64,000 nt of DNA from Ceratothoa steindachneri (GCA_963969495.1 OZ018321.1:120617129-120681128); one strand, 5' to 3'. Shown: positions 23,331 to 36,281, numbered from the stretch's first letter. Notes: generated by a model from the sequence alone, not told the origin. Translations and numbers: made by a program.

Positions 23331-23905
23331 GATAAACACAATTTGTGAAGCGAACAAATGTTAACTTAAATCTAAATACAAATCAAAAGCAAATAATTAA
23401 GATAGTAAACCTTTAAAATTAAAAGTAATAATAATTACAAGTACATATACAGATAAGCTCAAAGCAAAGGAGAGGAACAAATTCATACCTGCTGTCAGCG
23501 AGTCAGGGGAATGACTAAAGAATTTACTAGAACCCAACACGATTATGGATAGTTTGTTGTCGGTAGAATATTAACAAGTCTGAAGCTGGTTGTTTGTGGC
23601 TATTACCGATAATGGGTGGCAAAGTCAAATCTGAATTAAACGTGGGCGAATGTGTTTTTTATGAAGAGAGATTCCAGAATTCTGAGCTGGGTGATGTTAG
23701 GATTATAGCCCAGAATCTCAAAATTATTGATGTTGGTATCAACATCTCTGATTGACGAGATTTCCTTCCTGGCAAGAGACTTTCCTGTTCGGCAACTAAT
23801 GCCAAAGTGTTCGCAAACACTCGAGTGTAACGAGCGAATAGTACTACCAATCTATGTTCCCTGGGAACATCCTGGACAAGAAAATTTGTATACAGTATTA
23901 TTGCG
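23331..23905 (-). pseudogene. Penelope-like element 3' part with GIY-YIG nuclease
   Basis: On the minus strand, about 23905-23635 gives Y-K-F-S-C-P-G-C-S-Q-G-T, a TAG stop, then I-G-S-T-I-R. After a frameshift near 23830 it continues C-E-H-F-G-I-S-C-R-T-G-K-S-L, E-I-S-S-I-R and I-L-E-S-L-F-I-K. These are the GIY-YIG Tyr-Ile-Gly, the conserved His/Arg region and the conserved Glu. The stop replaces the residue just before Ile-Gly-Ser. About 300 bases of 3' non-coding sequence separate the nuclease from the hammerhead motif. Confidence 0.7.
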
Positions 23906-24002
23906 CAAATAAACAGAAGTTAAATCCTTGGTGCAGAAGAAATTACCTATTTTTAAATGTTGCTATAAAATACATTTTGGTTCGATCTTTTTAAATAGTT
24001 AT

Positions 24003-24128
24003 ATGAACTTTGGGCATGAAATGTGCATTTTTTTATGAACGCCTAGCATAAAATGTGGATTTTTTATGAACGTCTGGCATAAAAAGGAGATTTTTATGAA
24101 CGCCTGTCATAAAATGTGGATTTTTCTA
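24003..24128 (+). repeat. Tandem repeat, unit about 35 bp, four copies
   Basis: The unit TTTTTATGAACGCCTGGCAT followed by AAAATGTGGA is repeated four times with small changes. Confidence 0.8.
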
Positions 24129-25089
24129 CTTTCGGTTGTGGAAAAATTCTTCCTTTGATAATTTCGGTGAAAAAAACTCCCCAAGAATAAAACTTACAAA
24201 AATTATGCAAAGTTTGGTCTAAGACTTTTCCATTTCTTTCAATTTCTCTTTGAGAATTTAGTTATACATATGAAATAGTTCCATTTATTATACAGCGAAA
24301 AAGTGTCCTTAAAGAGGTGGTCTATTCGAGACTAGGAAAATGTGTGGGCGGAATATTACCTTCTCTGAACACTAGAGACCGAGGGAGCGTAACTCTCCTG
24401 AATTTGTCCCTTGGGTAGGACCAGAACGATTAAGTTTCATCTTCCAAAATGGTAGAAAACCTATTCACACAGTTGAGTAGGGTGGAGGCACATAGGGTGC
24501 AATTAGTTGCCAGAATGATTCCCGGTTAAGGTGAATTCTGCCACTGCTGCTTTAATGATTCGAGAATCGAATCTCACACTGAACTGTAGCTTGCCATTTA
24601 AATAGACTTAAAAAAAAACAACTTAGTGTTAATTCCCTCTACCAAAAAACAAATGCGAGTTGGTTGCAATGCAAGGTACATAACGCAAATGGAAATTGAT
24701 GGCATGCCCAGTACATTATTCATTTGAAAGTTACTGGAAATACTTAATAATAAACAAAATAAATATGCGAATCGTTTGAATTATCCAGTGCCCAAAACAA
24801 TTGATATTCAATGGTAAGTGAAAGTCGTTGGTACTACATGATACCAAATACAAGTCATACAGCTATGTAATACTACAATTTTATGTTGGTTCTGAGATGA
24901 GTCTATGCTAACCCCCACCCACTAAATTCCAAAAGGTTTGATAGAAAAATAAAGGAGTGACAACACTTTTTACCGAAATACGTAACTGAAAAGTATACAT
25001 ACGATATCATCTTCACTTCTTTAACTTTAATTTACATATATGGTGTAAATCATGACAGTTTCAGAGTCACGCGAGTAGCTTCCGTGACT
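24129..25089. other. Unassigned AT-rich DNA
   Basis: No recognisable gene. The 24720-24880 part has GGTACTACATGATACCAAATACAAGT-like phrases that distantly resemble the degenerate repeat at 26220-26745. Confidence 0.3.
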
Positions 25090-26000
25090 TATTATTTGTA
25101 CTAGTCATGAATAGTGCTATTTTACAAGCAATCATTATGGCGAAGTGTCTTCCAACAACAAATAAGAAGAATTAGGAAATTCAAATCTAACATGAGCTAC
25201 AATAAGATTTCGGAAATGGGAGATATCCCTAAATCTACAGTGAAGTCAGTAATGAGAAAGTTTAAAGAAGTGGAGATAAATGCAAATTTCCCTCGTTCGG
25301 GTCATCCTCGGAAAATCTGTTAAGAATAAGTTAAAGATGACTAGCAGGAATAAATGAAAGCGTCGTTGTTAGTTTGAATCGTGTCCATTATGTTGCATAA
25401 AGTGGAAATTCATGGACGTCGTCCGGGGATGACACCTTTATTGAAAAACATTAATTTTGAAAGGCCTTCTAAAGTACGGCAACGATCATTAAGAGAATTA
25501 TTTTTTATTATTTAGATCCATGTGCTCTGGTCAGATCAAAGGAAGATTAAGTTGCTTGGAGCAAATGGTGTCAAGTATGTTTGGCGTAAAAGTGGGGAAG
25601 ATGGTCTTCCTAAAATCAGTTTTCATAGGTAACATGATGGAGGTAGATTTATTATGTTATGGGCTATTTACTTTGCAACATGTGTTGGTACACTCATCGA
25701 ATCAAAGGAAAGATAAATAAAGAATACTATAGAATGATTTTTATAGATTATCTAAGACTGATGATCGCAAGCTTCGCCTAGGAAATTGGTTTCTTCTTGA
25801 TTGATCAAAGCTCAAAAATAAGCTTTTTTGTAATTGCCATCTTAGTAGTCAGACCTCAAACTGATAGAAAATTTATAGTATAAACTGAAGTGCCACGTAC
25901 AAGGAAGACAGCTCCGAAACTTCGATGAATTGGAAAAGTTGCAAAGAAGAGTGCGACCAAATTCCATCCAAAGTTTGTCTGAACCTAGATCAAAAACTAT
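25090..26000 (+). pseudogene. Tc1-like transposase relic, most of the length
   Basis: The 25114-25323 frame is the DNA-binding half: M-S-Y-N-K-I-S-E-M, P-K-S-T-V-K-S-V-M-R-K-F and R-S-G-H-P-R-K, the Gly-Arg-Pro-Arg-like hook. Downstream, I-H-V-L-W-S-D-Q-R-K-I-K-L-L-G (about 25515-25560) holds the first catalytic Asp, then K-Y-V-W-R-K-S-G-E and G-G-R-F-I-M-L-W-A. The last third is highly degraded. Many stops and shifts are present. It is a decayed DDE transposon of yet another subfamily. Confidence 0.75.
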
Positions 26001-26209
26001 GAAAATGATTTAAGGAGTGTCATTAACAAAAAAGGTTATACTATTGACTATTAGTTTTCGAATTGTATAGCTTATGGATACTTTATGATTGCAAATTTTC
26101 GTAAAAGGCATTATTATTCTTGCGCTAAAATGTATTTAGCCTGCAATAAGCGGTTCATTGATTATAATAGGTCAATTTTACTATAAGAACATAAGAAAAG
26201 AAGGAGACT

Positions 26210-26572
26210 GCAGAAGACCATTCTAGGGCCAGTAAAGTCGGTGGCAATATCAAGTACAAAAAACAGTTGCAAATCGTTGGTAATACCTTTTAACTAAAAA
26301 AAAATATGAAAATCGCTGATAATACTCATTTCTGAAACAAGTGCAAATCAGTGTTAATACTGAGGTCCAAAACAAGGGCAAATATGTGGTTTTACGTGGT
26401 ACCTAAAGTAAGTAAAGGCGGTGGTAATATCTAGTATAAAATCTAAGTATAACCTGGTGGCATTACTTATAAAAAAACTCGCCGCAACGAGAAATAAACG
26501 ATGGATGTGCGACAAACTCCGTCACAGCAGTCCCTCCACTGTTGACATATCTTCACAGCTCAGCTGCCCGCC

Positions 26573-26648
<76 letters not shown>

Positions 26649-26745
26649 GTCCATTTCTCGCTGCGGCTAGTATAGTACCACAACGATTGAATATCGGTGG
26701 TAATATCCATTGCCTTAAACAAGTGCTAATAAAGGGTAAAACCTG
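26210..26745 (+). repeat. Degenerate minisatellite, unit about 40-45 bp, interrupted by (CT)n
   Basis: Phrases such as AAACAAGTGCAAATC, GGTGGTAATATC and GGTAATAC recur from about 26225 to 26460 and again at 26690-26745. A non-repeat segment and a (CT)n tract at 26579-26645 lie between. Copies are diverged. Confidence 0.5.
26579..26645 (+). repeat. (CT)n microsatellite
   Basis: A CT tract of about 66 bases. Confidence 0.97.
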
Positions 26746-29700
26746 TACCAAAATTAACAAAATGTAAATGCAAGCCAGCAGGAGAACACATCAAATTTGT
26801 CATCGTTGGCCAATTTGTCAAATTAAAACCCTAATTATATACCTTTTTTTGTTTTAATCCTGTTTTTAGTAGGTATCGACAAACTTTCAAAAATGTCTTG
26901 TCTCTGTCTCTGGAAAGTAGTATTAAATTATTCTGTACAGAAACATCAATACTATAAGGATTAATAACCACATAAAAGTAAAAGGATTATGGGTTTTATA
27001 AAGATGGACATGAAATGAAACTAAGCGTACAAGAGGAAACTGCAAATTCCTAACTCTTTCTTTGTTTTTTACGATTTTTTTTACACATTATGCATTAATC
27101 CTTCTCATCTTTCTTCCCCTCCGTTGTTTTTGTGGGCAAATAATTAGAGAAATGGAGAACAAATTGACTTCAGTCTAAGAAAATTGGGACACAAATTAAT
27201 ATTACTTGAAGTCGCAATTGAAAGACCTGAAAGTTAAAAGCGCAATCAAAAAACTTGGTTAATTCAAGTAAATTTATAATTGGCCTATTGTGAAGATTGC
27301 AGCAATTTCAGTTCATATCTGATGACGGATGGCAAAATAGCGGAGTTAGACCGCGCAGCGTTTGAGAAGGAAACTTGATGAAATTTTGCCTTCATCTTCC
27401 TCCCAAGAAATGTCTAATTATGCTCAACTTAGATTTCAGTCTCATTTTGCGGCTATATTAAGACCGAAACTCGAAAGAAACATTTCACACAGCTCTAATG
27501 AGATTGAGATTTCTAAATAGAAATGAAATTTCTTTTTCTTTTTTTTTTAATTTTCAATGGCCAAACACATCAAGATATCCGGAAGTCACTTCATTTAACA
27601 AGTTACAATGTACAACAGTTCTGACTATACAACCTTATTGTATTAACTATAAATAGTTAATTCATTTCAACATTTTAAATATTTCTGTTGGAGAATACCA
27701 ATAACATATTTTAATGACTTGATTATAATTCTAATAATTATTAACTAAAACAAGCTTACAGGTTAGTTGAGGGATCATTATAGAGAACAATTTCTCAAAA
27801 ATTTTAAGAGCACATCTGGCGACTGCCAATTAGCGTAAAAGTCGCCGTACTCGCGCTACATCTTGATACTAGATTAAAAAATGTAACAACACGTAAATAA
27901 CAAATACAAACGATGGGAAGGAACAAAGGCTAAGTTAAGACACAAGCTAAAAAAACAACAACAAATAAAACAAATAAACAAGATAAGCAAAAAAGCAGCA
28001 AGAAAGAGACGCACTCCCTCGTCGGGGGTAGGCTGGCCTCCCTCCGGTGGTATCGACCACGCTCGTCCCATTATAGGGACAGGTGCATAAAGGATGAAAT
28101 AATGGACTTGGGATAAGTTAAGAATGTTGATTTTCATAGAACAAAACCAAATGCTCTGAAAAATCTCATTGATCAAGGGAGGTAATTAATAAATCCCGTC
28201 CTATTTAATAATAGGTTCAGAGGAGGAAATTATTAAATCTAGAATGAGGACAATTACTAACTCATCAAGAGTGTATTTCTAACGAAGAGTAAGCGATATA
28301 CAATGTTCCTAATCTCTGATAGCAAAGGTTTAGGAGAATAGCGCACTACCTATCTTTACCAATCTTTACCAGTCCCCTTATAAATAGTTTTGGCAGAGCT
28401 TGTTGATTTTAGCTATTACTTTTTTAATTATAATTAAATAAAAAATATTGTCGTCACTTGGAAAGATTATTCATTACTAATGGAGATATGGCGTAATGGA
28501 AAAGCTCGAGAGAGAAGGGGCAAATAAATTTGGAGATTGGGAATTATAAAAATTAATTAATATACAATTAAAACCATAAGAAAGATCGTTAACTGCCGTA
28601 GTTGTTGTATTTTAAACAACCTAAAACTAGTTCGTAGTTGCGAATAGATATATTTACAATTACGAGCTTTTTCTGGATACCAAATAATGGAAGACTCTTT
28701 GCTGAGTGACATTTTTTTTTAGACAAGATTTGCCACAAAATTGTCCCACGTGAAGCTAGTCGGAGATACCTTAGTAGATACAGCAGTTCGGTAAGTCAAG
28801 AATACAGGGTGGCTCAAAAATGTCACTTCCAATTAAAAACTAAATAACTTTCATATTTATTTAATAAACGAAATAATATTTCCGTATATTAGAATGTTCA
28901 TGTCGAAACTTTAGTGGTCTAAATATAAAATATGATTTTTTTAAAAAATGTCTCCCATTTATTAGCAAGATTGTTATGAACTTTACAATGGTAGCGTTAC
29001 TTTCGGTCTACCAGGCAAATACGTACGGATTGAAGTAAATAGTTTTGTGGAGTGAGTGAATAAGATTATAAAATTGATCGAGTAGTGAAGTGGGATTAGG
29101 AAGACAGGGTCCTGATTCACATTCAGCGAAAAATATCTCGACTGTTCAAAACTTATATTCAGCCTTCGTTGCTCCCAACGGTGCAAGAATGAATTGAATT
29201 TTATAGCATGAAAAGAAAGCAGGAGGCGGAAACATTCCTTAATCATACATTATTTTGATCCTTCCTTTATAAAATTTGCCTAACCATTGATGTATTTAAA
29301 GAATTGGATATACTCTTAAATACTATTATGACAATTACAAAATAAGTTATCATTTTAAAATTGTTTAAAAAATAAGGATTTATGTACCTTGCTGGAGAGA
29401 TTATTTAAATAGGTTAATTTAAAAGTTATTTGAATTCAAATTAACAGTTTAATTTGGTAGTTTTCAAGTAAGTTTTAATAAATCTTCAATTAAGATGCGG
29501 CAAAATATATCCAAACTCCTGTCGCACTTGGAGTCAGACGACGCACGGGAGATCGACCTATTTTAACTTGCACTATGTCATAATTGGTGCCTTAGACCCA
29601 CATGTGTGTTTTTGTTCGCGCGTGCCCGCACCGCAATTTACATTTCAACTATCCTGAAATCCTGCGTTAAAATTTGGTCTACATTATTTTCTTGTTCCAT

Positions 29701-32689
29701 AATAACAACCCTCAGATAAAACTTGAAAAAGATTTGATTTGGGATTTGACTCAGGGTTCTGCGATAAAAGAGAGCCGGAATAAATCGGAGGAGGCTGTAA
29801 GTCTAAAGTTTTTCACTGCCAGGGACCGAAAGGGCCTTGATGGGACTAGAAAAGAAAGAAGATTAAAGTCGCTGAGTTTCCAGATACTTATAAAAAGATG
29901 AAAAATAACTAATAAAAGCGTTTTATTGATCAAACAACAAAAAAATCCGATGGAGAAGACCATCCAGAAGCTTTTTTTATCTGACTTTAACTTGAAGTTA
30001 AAAAGGACGATTGGCCTCTCTCTTTATTTTAAGCGAAGCTTGAAATGATGGAGAAGAAATTAGAGTTTATTCATTGAAAGTAAATCAAAGAATAGTTATT
30101 TGTTCATCCCTAAAAGTAAGAAATTTTGTCCAAATTAAGTAAAAATTATTTCAAATGGTTAAAGACCAGCTAGATGTGATAGAGTTGGTAATAAATATTT
30201 ACACATATAATAATCGTTTTCGTAATGAACTTATATTCACTAATATTCACCAAATAATTTATGGTAGCAGATTGTTAGATATTTCTTCATTTAGAATAAA
30301 TGAACTGAGATAGTCATTAATGAAGAAAACTAAAGACTAATCAATCTATATATTTGAGGGTGTAATAAAAGCAATGGCTCCAATTTTATAACTCTTCAAA
30401 TGATGATAACACCGACCCACTTGTAATCGAAATCTCAACCTTCCGACCACTGTTCAGAAAGCAATTTCCACAGAGAATTACTGCGGCTCGCAAAAACTGA
30501 AAGCGCCATGAAGTTTGTCGGTGAGATTTTAGCAGTGCGTCAATGTTAAATTTCTTATTCATGAAGGAGTTGTTATAATAATGCGCCAGTGTGTTGACGG
30601 ATTTTCTAAAGTTCTTTCTCATAATGGAATAATATTTATTTTAATATTTGATGCAGAAATGCGAAAGATCAATCCTTTATGAACCTTTGCCTATTTAAGA
30701 GAATAATAATATAGACCAAATGTTCTTATGATATATTAAGTTCACGAATATACCTTTTAAGTGAGTTTTCGATTTTTCCTTGCAAGATAATAGATCTTTC
30801 TTGCTGGGCTAAATTCGTTTCAGTTACTGAATGACTACCTAGATACAACTCCACCAGCTTCAAAATATTTAGAATTGCTTACCAGGCGTCGCACAGTCCT
30901 CAAATAAAGAAAGTTCTTACTATAAAAAATCCCCTTACGTCCAAGAATATAAATTCGTACGACTCCTTGAAATGTAAGAAACTCAATCCCAGCAGGAAAC
31001 ATAAATCTTCCTGAGATGTCACACATGACGCAAAGAGGCAATTCAACAAGCTCTATGTAAACTACGTATTTTACATAGATTGGAAAGGCGTGATATTAAG
31101 GAACAGAACAAATTTTAAGAGTATTTTCGGTGGAAAGTGTAATGACATATTTGATCTCTTAGAATGGGTTGAAAATAGGTTGTTACTAAGTGGCAGCCAC
31201 TATGATTGGACATAAAGATTAGAAGGAATCCTTTCAGAGGCAATCTTTTCAAAAATGTCAAAATATTTTGAGATTAAGTCAAATGAAATGCTAATTTAGA
31301 GCAAGATTCCATACTCTTTCTCTTATCAGAACCACAGGTGGATTATTTTGCAGGCAATTTTTACATAACAACTGCAAATATTTCCCTATGGAAAGAGAAA
31401 ACACAAAATTCATTTATTTGCAAATTTTATTAATTTCCTTCTGAACAAAAATTATAATAAATATGTAGGAGTGTTCCTTTATAAAAACGCTAATAAAGGT
31501 CGAACGTACTGGAAATTGTGTTTCTAATTTCCTATGGGATATTATCGCATTTAAAACACCGATCACTCGCGACAATGTGACACCTCTATAGTGAATATCG
31601 TATATGTATAAGCACCCGTCATTTTTAAATAAAAATGATACAGATGTTATTTATTCGAATAAGAAAATAAATAATACTGATGTAACCAACAAGAACATAT
31701 TTACTACGAGATGAATGTAAAAAGGTGTATGATTTGGAGTAGAAAGAGAGGTAGGTTAGCAAGAAGAGAAACACTGAAAAGAACCACAGAGGAAAATAAC
31801 TGGAAAAGCAACTCATAAGTCTTAATAATAAGTGTAAAACATCAGACACTCAAAAGACACGTTCGTATAAGTAGCAAAGGAGATTCAAAATAAGGCCTTA
31901 CATTTAGATTGTGAGTAGAAATCTCAAAATGGACAACAGTGACCCACATTACTTCTGATTATTTACGTACCTACAAGAGACCCTGCATCTAAGGAGAATG
32001 TTACCACTTCTCAACAGACCAGGATATTACTTCGAGTTAAAACTTTTGGGGGTTCAAACTACTTCCTTGAAAGATCGAGAGAATTTCTCCGAGGTGTCTC
32101 TGCATCATCTCAGTTGCTCCTGCTTTCGCGTTTACAAGTCGCTTAAACCTTAATAACGAGGATCGAATTCCCTAACAAAATCACACGGTTTAGAAATATA
32201 TACTGAAAGATAATATAGAGGTTAAAAAGGGTCTGATACTCACAGGAGAAATTAATTTTTGTCGCTTCTGGAGAACCATTTGATATCATTCTCGTCGAAT
32301 CGACCTGGGGGAGAAGGACGATACTCAATTCATTTTCACAAAAAAAGAAAAAATCTCATTCGATCATAAAATTGCAGTCTAGCAGAGGAGAAGAAAATCT
32401 AAAGCTAAAGAGGAAGTAATCGCCTGCTTTGCTTAAGGTGATCCATAAGATCCACGATTTACTAATTATTTGATTTGTATTCTACTTAACAAAATTCGAC
32501 ACTTTTCTGTTGAGGTGGAATCGGCGCGCTTCACCCTTATACGATCTATTATATACAAAACTAACAAATCTGTAAGAAAGATTTAAATTTATTAAATAGT
32601 AACGAAACAAATGGCACTCGAAAAAAATTTGCGAGTCAAGTTTACGAAAATTACTCCACAATCGATCGAAAAACAGAAGAACGAAAGAA
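26746..32689. other. Long stretch without recognisable genes
   Basis: About 5.9 kb of AT-rich DNA. I found no transposase, polymerase, tRNA or tandem array here. The short open frames (for example 27874-28176, 28983-29246, 30386-30622, 31625-31849, all minus) are 60-100 codons and lack motifs. A CAGGGTGGCTCAAAAATGTC sequence near 28805 looks like a transposon end, but no inverted partner was seen. Conserved non-coding elements or introns cannot be excluded from sequence alone. Confidence 0.4.
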
Positions 32690-33092
32690 TCAAAGAGATG
32701 TCTCGCTTTAGCATAAGACAAATCAAGTTAATGTATCCCTTTAGTATAAGACAAGGAAAGTAGATGCAACTTTAGAATAAGTCAAATCAAGTAGATGCTA
32801 CTTTAGCATAAAGCAGATCAATTAGATGCCCCACTTTACCAAAGGGCAAATCAAGTAGATGCCTGCTCCACTTTACCTTAAGATAAATCAAGAAAATACA
32901 CTAGTGTTGGATAGGGCAAATCAACTAGATTCACCACTTTTGGATAAGGCAAGTCAATTGGAAAACTAACTTTAGCATAATAGATATGAAGAAAACGACC
33001 AACTTTACCATAAGACAAATCAAGTAGATATCCCATTGTGAAATACTGCAAAACAACTAAATGACACAATTTAGAATAAGAAAAGTCAAGTA
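32690..33092 (+). repeat. 33-bp minisatellite, left block (about 12 units)
   Basis: The consensus unit is GCATAAGGCAAATCAAGTAG followed by ATGCCCCACTTTA (33 bp). Copies differ by substitutions and small indels. Because 33 is a multiple of three, the minus strand reads as an 11-residue quasi-repeat (K-V-G-H-L-L-D-L-H-Y-A), which explains the protein-like open frames. The array continues at 34028 beyond the mariner insertion. Confidence 0.9.
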
Positions 33093-33094
33093 TA

Positions 33095-34025
33095 CGAGGG
33101 GCGGTCAATAGGTTTTGCAATTCAGATATAAGGAAACGAGATATCAGGAAAAGTGTTTTATTATTTTTCAATATAACTCCCCTCGACTTCAATGCACTTG
33201 CACCGCTTGTCACTGAGGCTTCGAATTCCCGACAACCAGAAATCTCCCGACTGCTGTTCAATCCACTCCTAGACGACGAGCTGGACATCTTCATCGTTCC
33301 CAAACCGGCGCCCACGCAGTGCAGCCTTGAGCTGGTGGAATAAAAAGTAGTCGCTAGGGGCCAGATCTGGACTGTAGGGGAATGGTTGAGCTCCTCGAAT
33401 CCGCACTCATGCAGAGCAGTTTGTGTAACTCTGGTCTTGTGGACTTTGAAAACATTAAAGTGGATCATGGGACGTGAGGTTTCTAGGGACCCAACGGGCA
33501 GAGAACTTGGTCATGGCCAAATTGTCGTGGATGATGTTGATAACACTTCCATATGATATTCCAAGTTTTCGCTCGATTTCTTCGACCTTCAGCCGTCGAT
33601 TTTCGAAGATCCTCCTCTCCACACGGGCCACATTATCCTCGTTGGTCCCGTCTAACAGGTGTCCTGGACGGGGGTCATCTCCAAGGGACTCACGATCAAG
33701 GCGGAACTCCCTATTCCAGCGAACAATGGTTGCATAGGAAGGGATGGTGTCGGTGTACACTGCAACCATGCGTTCAGGGATCTCTTTTGCATTCTTGCCT
33801 TCCTTGGTCAAAAATTTGATCACTGCGCAGTGCTCAACCTTCTCCATTGTTGATAAATTTGTGACTAATGATCTGCGATCAGCTACTGCTTCTGAAATAG
33901 AAGAGGCAAGAGCGTGCAGCTGCAATTTCTGAATTGTCATAACTTGTCCTAACACCCCCACAAACAGCCATCCCCCTTCCTCTGTTTTGCCCTACCGATT
34001 CGCAAAACTTATTGACCGCCCCTCG
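33095..34025 (-). mobile_element. Mariner element, internally deleted, inserted into the minisatellite
   Basis: Terminal inverted repeats CGAGGGGCGGTCAATA (33095 onward) and its complement TATTGACCGCCCCTCG (ending 34025) are flanked by TA at 33093-33094 and 34026-34027, the mariner target duplication. The first 16 bases are identical at the two ends and similarity continues to about base 23. The element is about 930 bp; mariners are usually about 1.3 kb, so some 350-400 bp is missing. The minus strand encodes a transposase pseudogene. Confidence 0.92.
33161..33961 (-). pseudogene. Mariner transposase with central deletion
   Basis: The 33961-33455 frame gives the N-terminal helix-turn-helix region: V-I-K-F-L-T-K-E-G-K-N-A-K-E-I, T-I-V-R-W-N-R-E-F and D-D-P-R-P-G. 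It runs to K-F-S-A-R-W-V-P-R-N-L-T. Sequence then jumps to H-K-T-R-V-T-Q-T-A-L, skipping the region with the first two catalytic Asp. After a one-base shift it continues with S-P-D-L-A-P-S-D-Y-F-L-F, which holds the third Asp of the DD34D triad, an in-frame TAG, and the C-terminus to a TAA at 33161-33163. The likely start is the ATG at 33845-33847, with an in-frame ATG upstream at 33961. Confidence 0.88.
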
Positions 34026-34027
34026 TA

Positions 34028-34850
34028 TGTCCCACTTTAGCATAAGCAGATGAAGTAGATGCGCCACTTTTGAATAACGCAAATCAAGTAGATGCCCCAA
34101 TTAAGATAAGGCAAATTAAGTAGCTGCACCATTTTAGCATAAGAAAAATCAAATATAAGTCCAACTTTAGAATAATGTAAATCATGTAGATGTTCCACTT
34201 TAACATAAGTTAAATCTAATAGATGCGCAGCTTAAGAAAATGACAAAACAAGTAGATGCCCTACTTGTGCATAAAGAAAATGAACAAGATGGGCCTTATA
34301 GCATGAGGCAAATCAATTAAATGGTCCATTTCAGCATGAAAAATATCAAATATATGCAATACTTTAAAATGAGGAAAGTCAAGTAGATGTCCCATTTTAC
34401 CAAAGACAAATCGAGGAGATTGTCAACTTTGGCATTATGCAAATGAAGTAGACAGCCCACCCTAGAAAATTGAAAGTCAAGTATATGCCGCTCTTTAGCC
34501 TAAGGCTAATCAAGTTTTAAGGCCGACTCTAGCATAATGCAAATTAAGTACATGTTTCCCTTTAACAAAGGCAAATCAAGTAGATTGCAAAAACTAGCAA
34601 AATGCAAATTAAATAGATGTCCCACTTTAGCATAATGCAAATCAAGTAGGTGCCCTTCTTTGGAATGATACAAATCAACTAGATGTCCCACGATAGCTTA
34701 TAGCAAATCGAGTATAAGGCCAAATTTAGCATAAGTCAAATCAAGTAGATGCCTCTCTTTATCATAAGGCAAATCAAATAGCTACCTTATTTTAGCATAA
34801 CACTAATCAAGTAGATGTCCCACTTCAGCATATGCAAATAAATTCAAGGA
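34028..34850 (+). repeat. 33-bp minisatellite, right block (about 25 units)
   Basis: Same unit and orientation as 32690-33092, continuing directly after the mariner. Together the two blocks are about 37 units, all diverged from each other. The array ends near 34850 at AATAAATTCAAGGAG. Confidence 0.9.
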
Positions 34851-35051
34851 GTAACGACATTAGTTATCAATATTTAGTCCCTATTACACCTTGTCATTGG
34901 TTAAGATGTACAGGAATAGATATTTTTTTAAAATTTCAAAGAGAGTTATTTACCTTTACGCAGATTAAGTGTTTTTGTATAGAATGAGGTGGTATGTGTC
35001 ACTTCCTATATAAATACTCTATCCCTCCCACTCTTTTGAGGTCGATTAGGG

Positions 35052-36281
35052 TGTGATAGAACGGGTTGAAGCCGCGTTAATTTCAACCACTATCACATGT
35101 TATTTAAAACCACGATGCTCCCCACGTGCATCTTCGCTTTGAAGCTGGGTGCCTAATCGCAGACACCTGAGTCAATGTTTAAACAAGGAGGTTTATCATC
35201 CCCCCCCCCCGGTTCGCCCCATCCACCGATCACGCCAGATTGAGTTAGGCTTATGGGCAGATAAGGCTTGTTCTCAGGCTCGGCTGTGCATTCCCTTGAA
35301 GCTCCCACTCCATTGTCCCCCACGACAAGGGAGTGTCTCGACTATTTTGATGGAAACTTTACCACTAAGATCAGATTAGAGATCCAGATTTTCTTCGCGA
35401 GACATCACTACGGTCCAGTCTCACCTTGTGCGCCAAAGGGCCCTCGACCTCGAGATCCACCATCACTTGTCCAGAAGAAGGACAATATCCCTTGAGTGCC
35501 AAGGTTCGAGCCTTCGTGACTCCAAGTCCACAAGGTTTCTCCCTTGTTGTTCAGAAGAGAACAACATTAGAACAGTCATTGTTCTTGAGCCCGTTGACAA
35601 GAAACGGTTCTCACCCTTCCCCCTTGTTGTTCAGAAGAGAACAACATTAGAACAGCCATTGTTCTTGAGCCCGTAGACAAGAGACGGTTCTCACCCCCTG
35701 TTGTTCAGAAGAGAACAACGTAGAACAGCCATTGTTCTTCAAGCCGTTCGTCGAGAAACGGTTCTCATTCCCAAGACGCCACGTCAGGATCATTTTATTT
35801 CTCCCCCCCCCCCTTCGGCTGGAACTCGCCAGCGGACCGAAAATTCCTTCACGTCACCTTCCTCTGCACAACAAGTATAAATTACGTAAGCCGAACGTTA
35901 CCTTTGAGTATTTAACCCTTTTGCCAATTTTATCCTGTGCTTTAAATGGTTTAGCGAACCATCACCTCCCTTTAACTTTATATTTGTTTTACCTTTTTAA
36001 ATCTTTTAATCCTTGGATTAGCTCGAGCCCCCACGACCCTTTCCATTCTCTGTTTATGTCAATATTTTCCGTTTTGCGTGTTGTTAATAGTTATTATTAA
36101 TAAAACTTTATTTTATTAATGTTAGCAATATTATTATCCTTGAGCTCAGTTCCACTTCTTAAGCATATCGAAGATACATAATATCGGCCAGCCAGACATC
36201 CACGCATTCTAAAGATAATTAAAGAAGTTCCCTCAACGAATAGTTATATATGGTATATCGTCGAGAGTCCATTCTACGACA
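35052..36281 (+). repeat. Solo LTR of the Ty3/gypsy-like family, plus orientation
   Basis: The segment starts TGTGATAGAACG and ends CTACGACA, the exact reverse complement of the ends of the LTRs at 48368-49661 and 52734-54109. It shares most of their interior in reverse orientation. It has 5'-TG and CA-3' ends and flanks TAGGG (35047-35051) and TAGGC (36282-36286), a target duplication with one mismatch. Length is 1230 bp. No internal region follows, so it is a recombination-derived solo LTR. It has three copies of the internal tandem unit (35540-35770) and an AATAAA signal near 36098. Confidence 0.88.

Noticed and set aside
27314..27345. Another hammerhead (CTGATGACGG...)
   Set aside because: CTGATGA is present but no stem II plus GAAA element follows.
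28803..28830. CAGGGTGGCTCAAAAATGTC as a transposon terminal repeat
   Set aside because: No inverted partner and no transposase remnant found nearby.
35732..36100. 122-codon plus-strand open frame
   Set aside because: Located inside the solo LTR with no homologous open frame conserved in the other two LTRs.
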